Assembly (NCBI GenBank): GCA_030636125.1
Contig: DAOVXM010000154.1
Location: forward strand, 1-6,581
Length of the DNA stretch: 6,581 nt
Reading direction: 5' to 3'
From: Chloroflexota bacterium
GTDB taxonomy: Bacteria; Chloroflexota; Anaerolineae; Anaerolineales; UBA4823
Below are positions 1 through 6,236 of this stretch, piece by piece. A model generated the notes under the pieces. The model was not told where the DNA came from, did no database searches, and saw only the letters and a list, made by a program, of their open reading frames with translations. Positions within the stretch are counted from its first letter, which is position 1. Each line of letters starts with the position of its first letter. A program made the position numbers and the translations under genes.

Positions 1-207
1 AAAAAATCGGACCCGACTCCTGAAGAGACCGGCGGCGAACCCACAGCAACGCCCCAACCAGGTGTGACGCCAACTGCACCACCATCCACAGAGCCACCTC
101 CAACAGAGCTACCTCCAACAGAGCCTCCACCCACAGAGCCTCCACCCACAGAGCCTCCTCCAACAGAACCACCTCCGCCAGAGCCGTCACCAACTCCTGA
201 AGCATGA
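1..207 (+). CDS. 3' end of a protein of unknown function with a Pro/Thr/Glu repeat tail (5' partial)
   Basis: The reading frame is open from base 1 and ends at TGA 205-207, giving the last 68 residues. The visible part begins KKSDPTPEE and is almost wholly low complexity: a Pro/Thr/Gly-rich linker, then five-residue units of the form EPPPT, then SPTPEA. No folded domain is visible, so the function cannot be named. The tail would suit a secreted or membrane-anchored protein, and two lysines at the window edge could follow a membrane helix, but this is a guess. The stop codon overlaps the ATG of the CopD-like gene (ATGA at 204-207), so the two are probably co-transcribed and translationally coupled. 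Because CopD-like proteins often sit beside copper-binding CopC-type or other exported proteins, the missing part could be one of these; this is untested inference. Confidence 0.72.
   Translation, partial: KKSDPTPEETGGEPTATPQPGVTPTAPPSTEPPPTELPPTEPPPTEPPPTEPPPTEPPPPEPSPTPEA
91..180 (+). repeat. 15-bp in-frame tandem repeat, six units
   Basis: Six consecutive 15-base units start at 91, 106, 121, 136, 151 and 166. Units 3 and 4 (gagcctccacccaca) are identical; the others differ by a few bases. The period is a multiple of three and each unit encodes EPPPT or a close variant (ELPPT, EPPPP), so the repeat is part of the coding sequence and keeps the frame. It likely arose by slippage or unequal recombination and forms an extended, proline-stiffened tail. 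Confidence 0.85.
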
Positions 208-713
208 CGTCACCTTCACTATGGGCGTTAAGCCTGATTTATTGGCTGCATATGCTCGCCACGATCGTATGGATTGGCAGCTTGGCAGGTTTGTCGATCC
301 TTTTCCTGCCTGCCGCCCGACAAACTCTTGACCCCCAGGTATACGCTAAATTGCTAGCAAGCATTCAACGCAGGCTAGATCCACTTGGCTGGATCAGCCT
401 GTTGGTATTGGTTGGAACTGGCATGTTCCAGATGAGCGCTAACCCAAACTATCAAGGTTTCCTAGCAGTAAACGATAGTTGGGCTGTCGCTATCTTGCTA
501 AAGCATATCGTTTTTGCTATCATGATTGGGATCAGTGCTTATCTGACCTGGGGGCTTTTACCAAAACTGGGACGTGCTGCTCTTCGCCAGGCCCATGGTC
601 AAGATGCTCCAGAAGAGCAACGTCTACTCCAACAGGAAACCTTTCTATTGCGCTTGAATTTAATCCTGGCTGTGATAGTGTTAGCCCTGACGGCGTTGGC
701 TCGAGTATCATAA
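204..713 (+). CDS. CopD-like four-helix membrane protein
   Basis: The 169-residue product has four predicted hydrophobic helices at about residues 7-35, 60-77, 92-118 and 147-166. The first helix carries the H-x6-W-I-G-S pattern (His16, Trp23) and the third carries a second intramembrane histidine (His101), which fits the CopD/YcnJ-type family of inner-membrane proteins linked to copper uptake or haem-like cofactors. In that family conserved histidines are thought to bind metal or haem; the copper role here is inferred from similarity only. No clear Shine-Dalgarno precedes the ATG, but it overlaps the upstream stop as ATGA, which supports this start through coupled translation. A strong terminator follows the TAA. 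Members of this short four-helix group are often annotated only as CopD family or hypothetical membrane protein, so the exact substrate is unknown. Confidence 0.75.
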   Translation: MTSPSLWALSLIYWLHMLATIVWIGSLAGLSILFLPAARQTLDPQVYAKLLASIQRRLDPLGWISLLVLVGTGMFQMSANPNYQGFLAVNDSWAVAILLKHIVFAIMIGISAYLTWGLLPKLGRAALRQAHGQDAPEEQRLLQQETFLLRLNLILAVIVLALTALARVS

Positions 714-734
714 AAGACACTTTTCGTTCTTATG

Positions 735-770
735 TGGGGCGTGAAATCCGCTTTCACGCCCTATTTCTTT
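735..770 (+). terminator. Rho-independent terminator after the CopD-like gene
   Basis: A perfect 10-bp stem (gggcgtgaaa 737-746 with tttcacgccc 752-761) encloses a five-base loop, and a G-U plus an A-T pair extend its base. The + strand then runs TTTCTTT (764-770), a good U-tract. Read on the - strand, the hairpin follows the glycosyltransferase stop at once but has no U-run after it, so it should act mainly on the + strand transcript. The stop codon of the convergent gene (761-763) lies in the stem base. Confidence 0.85.
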
Positions 771-2287
771 GAACGGGGGGAAGTATAAAAAATATGAGGC
801 TCATCCGGGTAATAATGAATGATCGTCCGCTCGGAAAAAACAGCAGCCAAAGCCGAATCAGGACGCTGACCTCGGCTGATCACGAACAGAAACGGGGTAT
901 CTAAGAAAGGATCTTGTAGTTCCAGTAGCACGCCGTATTCCATCCACCTATCCGCGTGCACAATGACCAATGCTGGCGTGACTTCTTGAGCCTGGGGGGT
1001 GAGGAATGGATCCAGGCGCGCACGCGAGATGCCGTACAAGCCGTGCATCCCCCTGAGTCTCGTTGGGGTGTAAATAAGCAAATTGGCGCTGAGTAACAAC
1101 ACCAACAGGACTGTGACGGATAAGGGCCGGGCGCGCCACCAACCTGTATACCTCCGCCAGGATTCGCCGGGATATGTTGGCCACCCTGCCAAGAAAGCGA
1201 TCCCGGCGGCGCTCAATAAAGTCAGGCTATACAATCCCTCGTAGTAATAACGTGGTCCAAATAACGATGAGCCAATCCAATATGCCAGATAGATAAGGAC
1301 CAGGCTTGGGTACACACATGCCAGGAGCAAGCCTGTCCAACGGCGATGGCGCAGTATTACCAGCAAACCAAATGGGATGAAAATCCAAGAATATCTTCCC
1401 CAACCAAATAGATCGTGCCATCCAACCGACAAACTGTGTCGAGTATTGATTCTGGCCTGAGAGAGAGAATGTCCTTCCTCAAGTCGGCCGTATCCTGGCC
1501 CGAAGCCCACCCGGTCATACTCCCACCAAAGCGTATACGGGTTGAACCATGGGTTACCTGTAACCGCATACTGCCATAGGAGATGGAGTGAAGCAAGCGC
1601 GAGCACTACAGCCACAAAAGCCAGCAAGCGACGGCGTTGCTGCCAATCTCCACGAATCCACAAATAGATACCGTGAAAGATAAAAGGTAGGCTAACACCA
1701 ATAGCCGTATATGGCCGGGTAATAACGAGAACACCTAAACATAGTGCAGAGGTAAGCGTGGCCAACCAGCGATGTTCAGATGAGTCATCCCAGGCGTCTA
1801 GCCAGGTCAGGGCAAACGCCGTGCTTAGCACCAAGCCAAAGGGGTGAGCGAGCAAGGACCCTGAGTTCATCAGAAAGAATGGAGAGGTCAGGGTGAGCAA
1901 TGCGGCTAGCAGGCCAACGGTTTCACCGAACACGTGTTTGCCCAACCGGTAAGTAAGCCATACAGCCAGCCCTGCCAGCAAGGAATTGACCAGTGAACGC
2001 ACGCCAAAGAACACGCCAACTGCTAGCATGACCGGCCAGCCTAGCGGGTACTTGCCAAAACGCTGCCCATCGAGATCCACCACGAACGGCACCAGGAAAC
2101 TGTGCGGATCAGGGGGAGAGGGCAGCGTCAAGCGGCCTGCGGCGATCACCTCTGCCTGCCAGGCGTAAGCAATCTCGTCCTCCAGGTGAGGCATGCGCTC
2201 AAACACTCGATCGGCCACTATGTAGGTGACCAGCACAGTTACCAGACTGAGGAGCAATGCTAGGCGGTCGGCTCGAGACAATGACAT
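761..2287 (-). CDS. GT-C fold glycosyltransferase, GT39/PMT-like membrane protein
   Basis: The 508-residue product is a polytopic membrane protein with about 11 hydrophobic helices, the first at residues 9-27 and the last at about 386-405, followed by a soluble tail of about 100 residues. The first extracytoplasmic loop holds an acidic LEDE motif (residues 35-38, in HLEDEIAY), the usual place of the catalytic or metal-binding acidic pair in GT-C enzymes that use polyprenyl-phosphate sugars. FGKYPLGWP (78-85), ITRP (189-192) and GPRYYYEG (344-351) are further patterns seen in GT39-like proteins. It probably moves a sugar from a lipid-linked donor to a protein, lipid or glycan on the outer membrane face; donor and acceptor cannot be told from sequence. 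The ATG is the first possible start, since an in-frame TAA lies four codons upstream; no clear Shine-Dalgarno is seen. It lies 70 bases after the nucleotidase gene on the same strand and may be co-transcribed with it. Confidence 0.8.
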   Translation of the reverse strand: MSLSRADRLALLLSLVTVLVTYIVADRVFERMPHLEDEIAYAWQAEVIAAGRLTLPSPPDPHSFLVPFVVDLDGQRFGKYPLGWPVMLAVGVFFGVRSLVNSLLAGLAVWLTYRLGKHVFGETVGLLAALLTLTSPFFLMNSGSLLAHPFGLVLSTAFALTWLDAWDDSSEHRWLATLTSALCLGVLVITRPYTAIGVSLPFIFHGIYLWIRGDWQQRRRLLAFVAVVLALASLHLLWQYAVTGNPWFNPYTLWWEYDRVGFGPGYGRLEEGHSLSQARINTRHSLSVGWHDLFGWGRYSWIFIPFGLLVILRHRRWTGLLLACVYPSLVLIYLAYWIGSSLFGPRYYYEGLYSLTLLSAAGIAFLAGWPTYPGESWRRYTGWWRARPLSVTVLLVLLLSANLLIYTPTRLRGMHGLYGISRARLDPFLTPQAQEVTPALVIVHADRWMEYGVLLELQDPFLDTPFLFVISRGQRPDSALAAVFSERTIIHYYPDEPHIFYTSPRSKK

Positions 2288-2357
2288 GACGAGTGTTTAA
2301 TATGATTGATGGCTGGTTAAAGTTTTTGGCTCAGCCTTCTAAGTCCACGAATAAAAT

Positions 2358-3350
2358 TTATGCCGCGATCCTGCGGAGCGCGCTTAAGGCTTGCTCATGT
2401 AAGTAGGCATTAGAAGCCAGGATACCACGATTGTTTGCTAAGGTTTTACCCGCGGTGAAATCTAGCGGCTTGCCGTGTAGATCGGTGATCTTGCCACCAG
2501 CCTCCTCAATCACTAATGAGCCGGCTGCCTGGTCCCAGATTTTTTCTCGGTAATTTGGTTTTGCTGGTGATAATAAGCGCAACAGCAACTCACCTCTACC
2601 AGCTGCCAACACCGCATATTTTCCCTGACTATCCATGCGTACCGGCTCAGCCTCGACGCCTAATACCTGGGCAAATTCGTCAATCTTGCTGACATTGGTA
2701 TGTCCAGATTCAAAAGAGCGCATCAGACGGGCTTGAGATGCATCGTTGAGCTCGGAGACACGCAAAGGCTCAAAACCCCCATCGGCAGCGAGAGATGTCG
2801 TCCAGGTTCCCTCTCCACGCACCGCGATTACCAGCGAGCCAGGGCCCTCTGGGTTCGGGCGATAGGCATTATTCAGATTTGGGCAACCCAAGGCGCCGAT
2901 CTGCACCTTGCCATCTACGATCAACGCCAGGGCCACCGCGTATTGGTCCCCTCGAAGAAAACCTTTTGTTCCATCAATTGGATCAAGCGTCCAGAACCGG
3001 TGCGCTGGATCAGCATTGCCCCGGTCAATCCAATCACACACGGATTCAGGTGTGGCCTGAGTGGCATACTGGGAAACAAAGTGGGTCACCTGTGCCAGAC
3101 TCTGGCGCGCTTCCGGTGTGCGCAGCTTAGCCGAATCCTCTTCTCCTACCATCGGATCATCCGGGAAAGTCTCGGATAACCTTTGCGCTACTAACGCCTG
3201 AGATGCGAAATCAGCGACCGTGACCGGAGAACGATCATCTTTGGTCAGGGCTGAAGCGACCATCTCAGATTGTACTTGCTTAACCAGCAGCGCCGCCTGT
3301 TGAACGGCGCTGAAAGCAAATTTTACATCAGGCATATTCAGATCAATCAT
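2358..3350 (-). CDS. 3'(2'),5'-bisphosphate nucleotidase, HAL2/CysQ type
   Basis: This 330-residue enzyme belongs to the lithium-sensitive, Mg-dependent inositol monophosphatase superfamily. Visible metal-site motifs are GEED (69-72, with Glu70-Glu71), DPIDGTKGF (123-131, with Asp123 and Asp126) and WDQAAG (272-277, with Asp273). The DPIDGTKGF block runs on as LRGDQYAVALALI, and SFESGHT (212-218) and DSQGKYAVLA (240-249) are typical of HAL2/SAL1-type enzymes rather than of inositol monophosphatases or fructose-1,6-bisphosphatases. The expected reaction is hydrolysis of 3'-phosphoadenosine 5'-phosphate (and possibly PAPS) to AMP and phosphate, clearing a by-product of sulfate activation and sulfotransfer in the cytoplasm. 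Its length is normal for the family. The ATG overlaps the rimO stop (ATGA, 3347-3350) and has a GGAAGG Shine-Dalgarno seven bases upstream. Met6 is a possible alternative start but lacks this support. Confidence 0.88.
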   Translation of the reverse strand: MIDLNMPDVKFAFSAVQQAALLVKQVQSEMVASALTKDDRSPVTVADFASQALVAQRLSETFPDDPMVGEEDSAKLRTPEARQSLAQVTHFVSQYATQATPESVCDWIDRGNADPAHRFWTLDPIDGTKGFLRGDQYAVALALIVDGKVQIGALGCPNLNNAYRPNPEGPGSLVIAVRGEGTWTTSLAADGGFEPLRVSELNDASQARLMRSFESGHTNVSKIDEFAQVLGVEAEPVRMDSQGKYAVLAAGRGELLLRLLSPAKPNYREKIWDQAAGSLVIEEAGGKITDLHGKPLDFTAGKTLANNRGILASNAYLHEQALSALRRIAA

Positions 3351-4726
3351 GTTATTACCTTCCCACTTAAATCATACGGCATCGCTCCATTAATACGTAC
3401 AGGAACCATTTCGCCGATTGGAATCTCACTTTCAACGATGACCAAACCATCGATTTCAGGAGCGTCGCGGTAAGTTCGCCCCAGGGAGATGGCGTTCTTC
3501 TCATCATTGCTATTTTCTTCATCTTCCAAGGTCCCTTGACCCTCGATTAGTACATCCAATTGCTTACCGATAAATGTTTGATTCTTCTCCAGGGAAATAC
3601 CTTGCTGAAGAACCATCAGGCGCTCCCAACGCTCTTGTTTGACTTCAGGTGGTATTGGATCTCTGAGAGGCTCACTGGTAGTGCCGGGCTCATACGAAAA
3701 CTGGAAGGCTCCCACCCTGTCGAAGCGCACTTCTTGAATAAAATCCAAGAGCGTTTGGAACTCCTCCTCTGTCTCACCGGGGTAACCAACGATAAATGTG
3801 GTGCGCAAGGCCAGATCAGGCATGGCGCTGCGCATTTTCTCTAGGGTGCGGTAAACCCAATCCACATTGGCTGGTCGTTGCATACGCCGCAGCGTTTTAG
3901 GATGGGCATGCTGGAGCGGCATGTCTAGATAAGGCAGGATTTGAGGGTGGGTAGCCATCACTTCGATCAAACGATCGGTGACATAACCAGGATAGGCATA
4001 CATAACACGCAGCCAATCAACACCCGGCACAGCGGTTACCATTTGTTCCAATAGCTCTGCCAACCCATTCTTCATTCCCAAGTCATACCCATAGTCAGTG
4101 GTGTCTTGAGCAATCAGGATAATTTCTCGTACGCCTTGATCACTTAATACACGCGTTTCCTCCAAGATCGTATCGATCGGGCGGCTGACAGCAGTCCCTT
4201 TAATCAGCGGGATAGCGCAAAAAGCACATGGGCGGCGACATCCATCGGCGATCTTGATGTAAGCACTCGCACCTTGCCTTGCTACCTGCCGTGCGCCGCG
4301 TTCGTCGCTACCCACTGTAGGTACCTTGGGGAGATGGTAGACTGGTTCAGGATGTTCGTTTTCACGCAATCGCTGGACCACCTCCACAATATCCATCCAA
4401 CGTCGCGTGCCCAGAATCCCGTCAATTCCCGGAACCTGGGATACCACCTCAGCCCCATAACGCTGGGTCAGACAACCGGCAGCGATAAGCACCTGGCCTG
4501 CACGTTTTTCGGCTGCCATCTCACTCAAAACCTGTATGGACTCTTCTTTAGCCGGACCGATGAAGCCACAGGTGTTTACAACAAGCACCTCTGCCCCTTT
4601 TGGGGTATCTGCCAGACTGTAGCCCGATCCGAACATTAATTGGGCCATCGACTCGGAGTCCACTATGTTTTTAGCACATCCCAGGGATACAATATAAAAG
4701 CTCTTGGGTTCCATAATAATACACAT
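3347..4726 (-). CDS. rimO: Ribosomal protein uS12 (S12) methylthiotransferase RimO
   Basis: The 459-residue product has the full three-domain layout of a methylthiotransferase. The N-terminal MTTase domain carries three cluster cysteines, Cys17 (in SLGCAKNIVDSE), Cys53 (in NTCGFI) and Cys85 (in AAGC). The radical SAM domain has the CxxxCxxC motif at Cys163, Cys167 and Cys170 (CRRPCAFC), and a TRAM domain spans about 379-457. SLGCAKN with VDSE, and YLDMPLQHAHP (266-276), point to RimO rather than the tRNA enzymes MiaB or MtaB. RimO adds a methylthio group to a conserved aspartate of ribosomal protein uS12, using two [4Fe-4S] clusters and SAM. The TRAM domain has an acidic insert of about ten residues (EDEENSNDEK). 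Family members usually start just before the first strand, so Met5 (ATG at 4714) is at least as likely as Met1; neither has a Shine-Dalgarno. It is followed by an overlapping nucleotidase gene and preceded by a RodZ-like gene, a frequent neighbour of rimO. Confidence 0.95.
   Translation of the reverse strand: MCIIMEPKSFYIVSLGCAKNIVDSESMAQLMFGSGYSLADTPKGAEVLVVNTCGFIGPAKEESIQVLSEMAAEKRAGQVLIAAGCLTQRYGAEVVSQVPGIDGILGTRRWMDIVEVVQRLRENEHPEPVYHLPKVPTVGSDERGARQVARQGASAYIKIADGCRRPCAFCAIPLIKGTAVSRPIDTILEETRVLSDQGVREIILIAQDTTDYGYDLGMKNGLAELLEQMVTAVPGVDWLRVMYAYPGYVTDRLIEVMATHPQILPYLDMPLQHAHPKTLRRMQRPANVDWVYRTLEKMRSAMPDLALRTTFIVGYPGETEEEFQTLLDFIQEVRFDRVGAFQFSYEPGTTSEPLRDPIPPEVKQERWERLMVLQQGISLEKNQTFIGKQLDVLIEGQGTLEDEENSNDEKNAISLGRTYRDAPEIDGLVIVESEIPIGEMVPVRINGAMPYDLSGKVIT
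3358..3364 (-). promoter_or_regulatory. Shine-Dalgarno of the nucleotidase gene, inside rimO
   Basis: The - strand reads GGGAAGG, seven bases before the nucleotidase ATG and within the last codons of rimO. Together with the four-base stop/start overlap it supports the chosen start and coupled translation. It is the clearest ribosome binding site in the window; the RodZ-like, rimO and glycosyltransferase starts have none that stands out. Confidence 0.65.
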
Positions 4727-4734
4727 AAAAACTA

Positions 4735-4788
4735 TAGGGCTTACGCAGTTCAGCGGGGGTCCTTACTACTTCTACTGCGTACCACCTA
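4735..4788. repeat. 54-bp intergenic unit bounded by 15-bp inverted repeats
   Basis: The left arm tagggcttacgcagt (4735-4749) matches the reverse complement of the right arm (4774-4788) at 12 of 15 positions, with the inner eight (tacgcagt / actgcgta) perfect. A 24-base core separates them. The arms begin TAGGGCTTACGCA, which resembles terminal sequences of some IS elements, so a transposon-end remnant or a very small MITE is possible; this resemblance is from memory. It is the most notable content of the 136-base gap between the RodZ-like gene and rimO. No transposase or clear target-site duplication is visible. It may simply form a hairpin in the leader of rimO. Confidence 0.4.
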
Positions 4789-4862
4789 AACGATAAAAAA
4801 TACTCGGATTAGCCATGGGATTCTAGGCAGCAAAGTATTTGCCGGTTCTGGTGCCAAATAGG

Positions 4863-6104
4863 TCATGGTGATAACGTGAACCTCGGTGTTTGGCTCGGTC
4901 GAGGAGTAGCCGATGGCGTCGGTGTAATCGTCGGCGTTGGTGTCTGGATGCTATCCAATGTGAAAACTCGATGAACCACCTGACCATAAAGCCCTAATGG
5001 TCCTAGATCCTGCTGGTTGAAAAAGACCTGCAATGCTGCCCCATTGCCAGTCAAAAGCTCTACTCTCTCATCACCGGTGAAATTATAAGCGTTGCCTGGA
5101 AGGACACGACCTGAGAGGACAACTTCATCATCTACCAATACCCGCACCCAGGCTCGTTGTCGTACGGTTATATAGACTAAGACAGTGTCGCTAGAACCTG
5201 GTAAAAGGGGTTCTTCTGCCGTGTTATTGCCCTCAGCCTGTTCAGTTGGTGGCGCAATCGCCGGAATTGTTGGTGTAGAAGGTGCCAGGGTAGGGGTCAA
5301 TGATTCAGTTGGATTGGCCAGTAAGACTTCAGCTATGGATGGAGCAGTAGGAGAAGGTGGTCCTTGTTCTGCCTGTATGGCAAATATGCGCACAGCCGCC
5401 CAGACCACGAAACCAATTAGAAGCACAATGACTACCGTGCCAATTAGTAATTCGCCGGAAAATAAGCGCCGTATTGAAGCAGGTAGCCGTGATGGCCGGC
5501 GCGTAGATTGGGGGCGGGAAGGTGTTTGTGCAAGCTGTTTCTGTGCGAGCCTGGCTTGTAACCCATCTGCATAACGTAAGAGCAGTGGATCCGGATCAAG
5601 ACCTAAAAAAACTGCATAATTGCTCAACATACCGCGGGCTTGCACAGGTGAGGGTAGAGCGTCTATTTTGCCAGCTTCTAATGCTTGTAAGTTGTGTGAG
5701 CGTAAATGGGTGTGCCGTTCAACATCATCGTAAGATAACCCCAGCAATTCTCGCTGGCGTTGTAATTTCTGGCCAACCTCAATGAAGATAAGCTCCGGTG
5801 TATCATCCGTAATCTCAATATCTTCAACTGACCGGGATGTGGGCTCGAGAGATGGAGAAATGTCCTCCGAGATCGTCTCCCCACTCAAAGCAACCAGCAA
5901 AGGCTCGGCGTCCAGCTCCAAAAAATCAGCATAGCTGCGCAAAAAACCGCGTGCCTGCACCATAGATGGCAACGCCTCAATATCATTGGCTTCTAGCGCT
6001 TGCAAATAATGCACGCGCATATGTGTTGCCTGAGCAACTTGCTCCAAGGTGAGCGACCGCGCTTCACGAGCCTGGCGAAGTTGTTGGCCAATTGTCTCCG
6101 TCAT
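4863..6104 (-). CDS. RodZ-like membrane protein with two tandem HTH domains
   Basis: The 413-residue product has, in order, an HTH_25-type helix-turn-helix domain (about 5-70), a 40-residue acidic linker, a second copy of the same domain (about 110-175), a basic stretch (202-213), one membrane helix (about 217-241), a Pro/Thr-rich linker (249-300), a beta-rich DUF4115-like domain (about 305-385) and a TP-rich tail (388-413). This is the plan of RodZ, which binds MreB through its cytoplasmic HTH and helps to organise cell-wall elongation. RodZ normally has one HTH, so the duplication is unusual. The two copies are identical at about 37 of 66 aligned residues and share LQALEA and VQARG. MreB binding, DNA binding or another scaffold role cannot be decided from sequence. 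The ATG has no Shine-Dalgarno; the leader instead reads ACCTCCTTACA just before it. It lies between rplI and rimO on the same strand. Confidence 0.85.
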   Translation of the reverse strand: MTETIGQQLRQAREARSLTLEQVAQATHMRVHYLQALEANDIEALPSMVQARGFLRSYADFLELDAEPLLVALSGETISEDISPSLEPTSRSVEDIEITDDTPELIFIEVGQKLQRQRELLGLSYDDVERHTHLRSHNLQALEAGKIDALPSPVQARGMLSNYAVFLGLDPDPLLLRYADGLQARLAQKQLAQTPSRPQSTRRPSRLPASIRRLFSGELLIGTVVIVLLIGFVVWAAVRIFAIQAEQGPPSPTAPSIAEVLLANPTESLTPTLAPSTPTIPAIAPPTEQAEGNNTAEEPLLPGSSDTVLVYITVRQRAWVRVLVDDEVVLSGRVLPGNAYNFTGDERVELLTGNGAALQVFFNQQDLGPLGLYGQVVHRVFTLDSIQTPTPTITPTPSATPRPSQTPRFTLSP

Positions 6105-6133
6105 TGTAAGGAGGTTAAAATCGCGTTAATCTA

Positions 6134-6175
6134 ACAGGGGCGGGGTTGTCCCCACGCTGGGAAACCCGCCCCTGT
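6134..6175. repeat. GC-rich 42-bp intergenic hairpin (REP-like palindrome or rplI terminator)
   Basis: The arms acaggggcggg (6134-6144) and cccgcccctgt (6165-6175) are perfectly complementary over 11 bp. Inside them TT/AA and TCCC/GGGA pairs continue the stem past two single-base bulges to a six-base loop, about 17 pairs in all. On the - strand it lies 62 bases after the rplI stop and is followed by TTAGATT, a poor U-tract, so a classic intrinsic terminator is not certain. Its compact palindromic form and its place between genes also fit a dispersed REP-type element. It precedes the RodZ-like start by about 30 bases and so could affect that gene's expression. Confidence 0.6.
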
Positions 6176-6236
6176 ATATTCAGGTCTATACTGAACATTA
6201 AACGAGTTTTATTATCTTGCCTAAAGTGGAATAATA

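Noticed and set aside
948..1596. Several short - strand frames within the glycosyltransferase gene
   Set aside because: They are out-of-frame shadows of a continuous 508-codon gene with clear membrane and active-site patterns.
2288..2357. Possible terminator between the nucleotidase and glycosyltransferase genes
   Set aside because: Only a five-base stem (ggctg/cagcc) with a long loop can be drawn and no U-run follows it, so co-transcription is more likely.
2700..3179. 159-codon open frame on the + strand, plus a second overlapping one (2795-3130)
   Set aside because: Both lie antisense to the well-supported bisphosphate nucleotidase gene, and their translations show no domain-like pattern.
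4714..4760. Possible promoter for rimO with a TATAGT box near the start codon
   Set aside because: No matching -35 element was found at 16-18 bases and the sequence is AT-rich by nature, so the call would be arbitrary.
4789..4862. Possible terminator after the RodZ-like gene, suggested by a run of six T on the - strand (4795-4800)
   Set aside because: No convincing stem sits directly before the T-run; the nearby palindromic CCATGG is too short and too far away.
5185..5574. 129-codon open frame on the + strand, rich in Ser, Ala, Gly and Val
   Set aside because: It is antisense to the linker and membrane-helix part of the RodZ-like gene, whose low-complexity Pro/Thr codons create the long frame.
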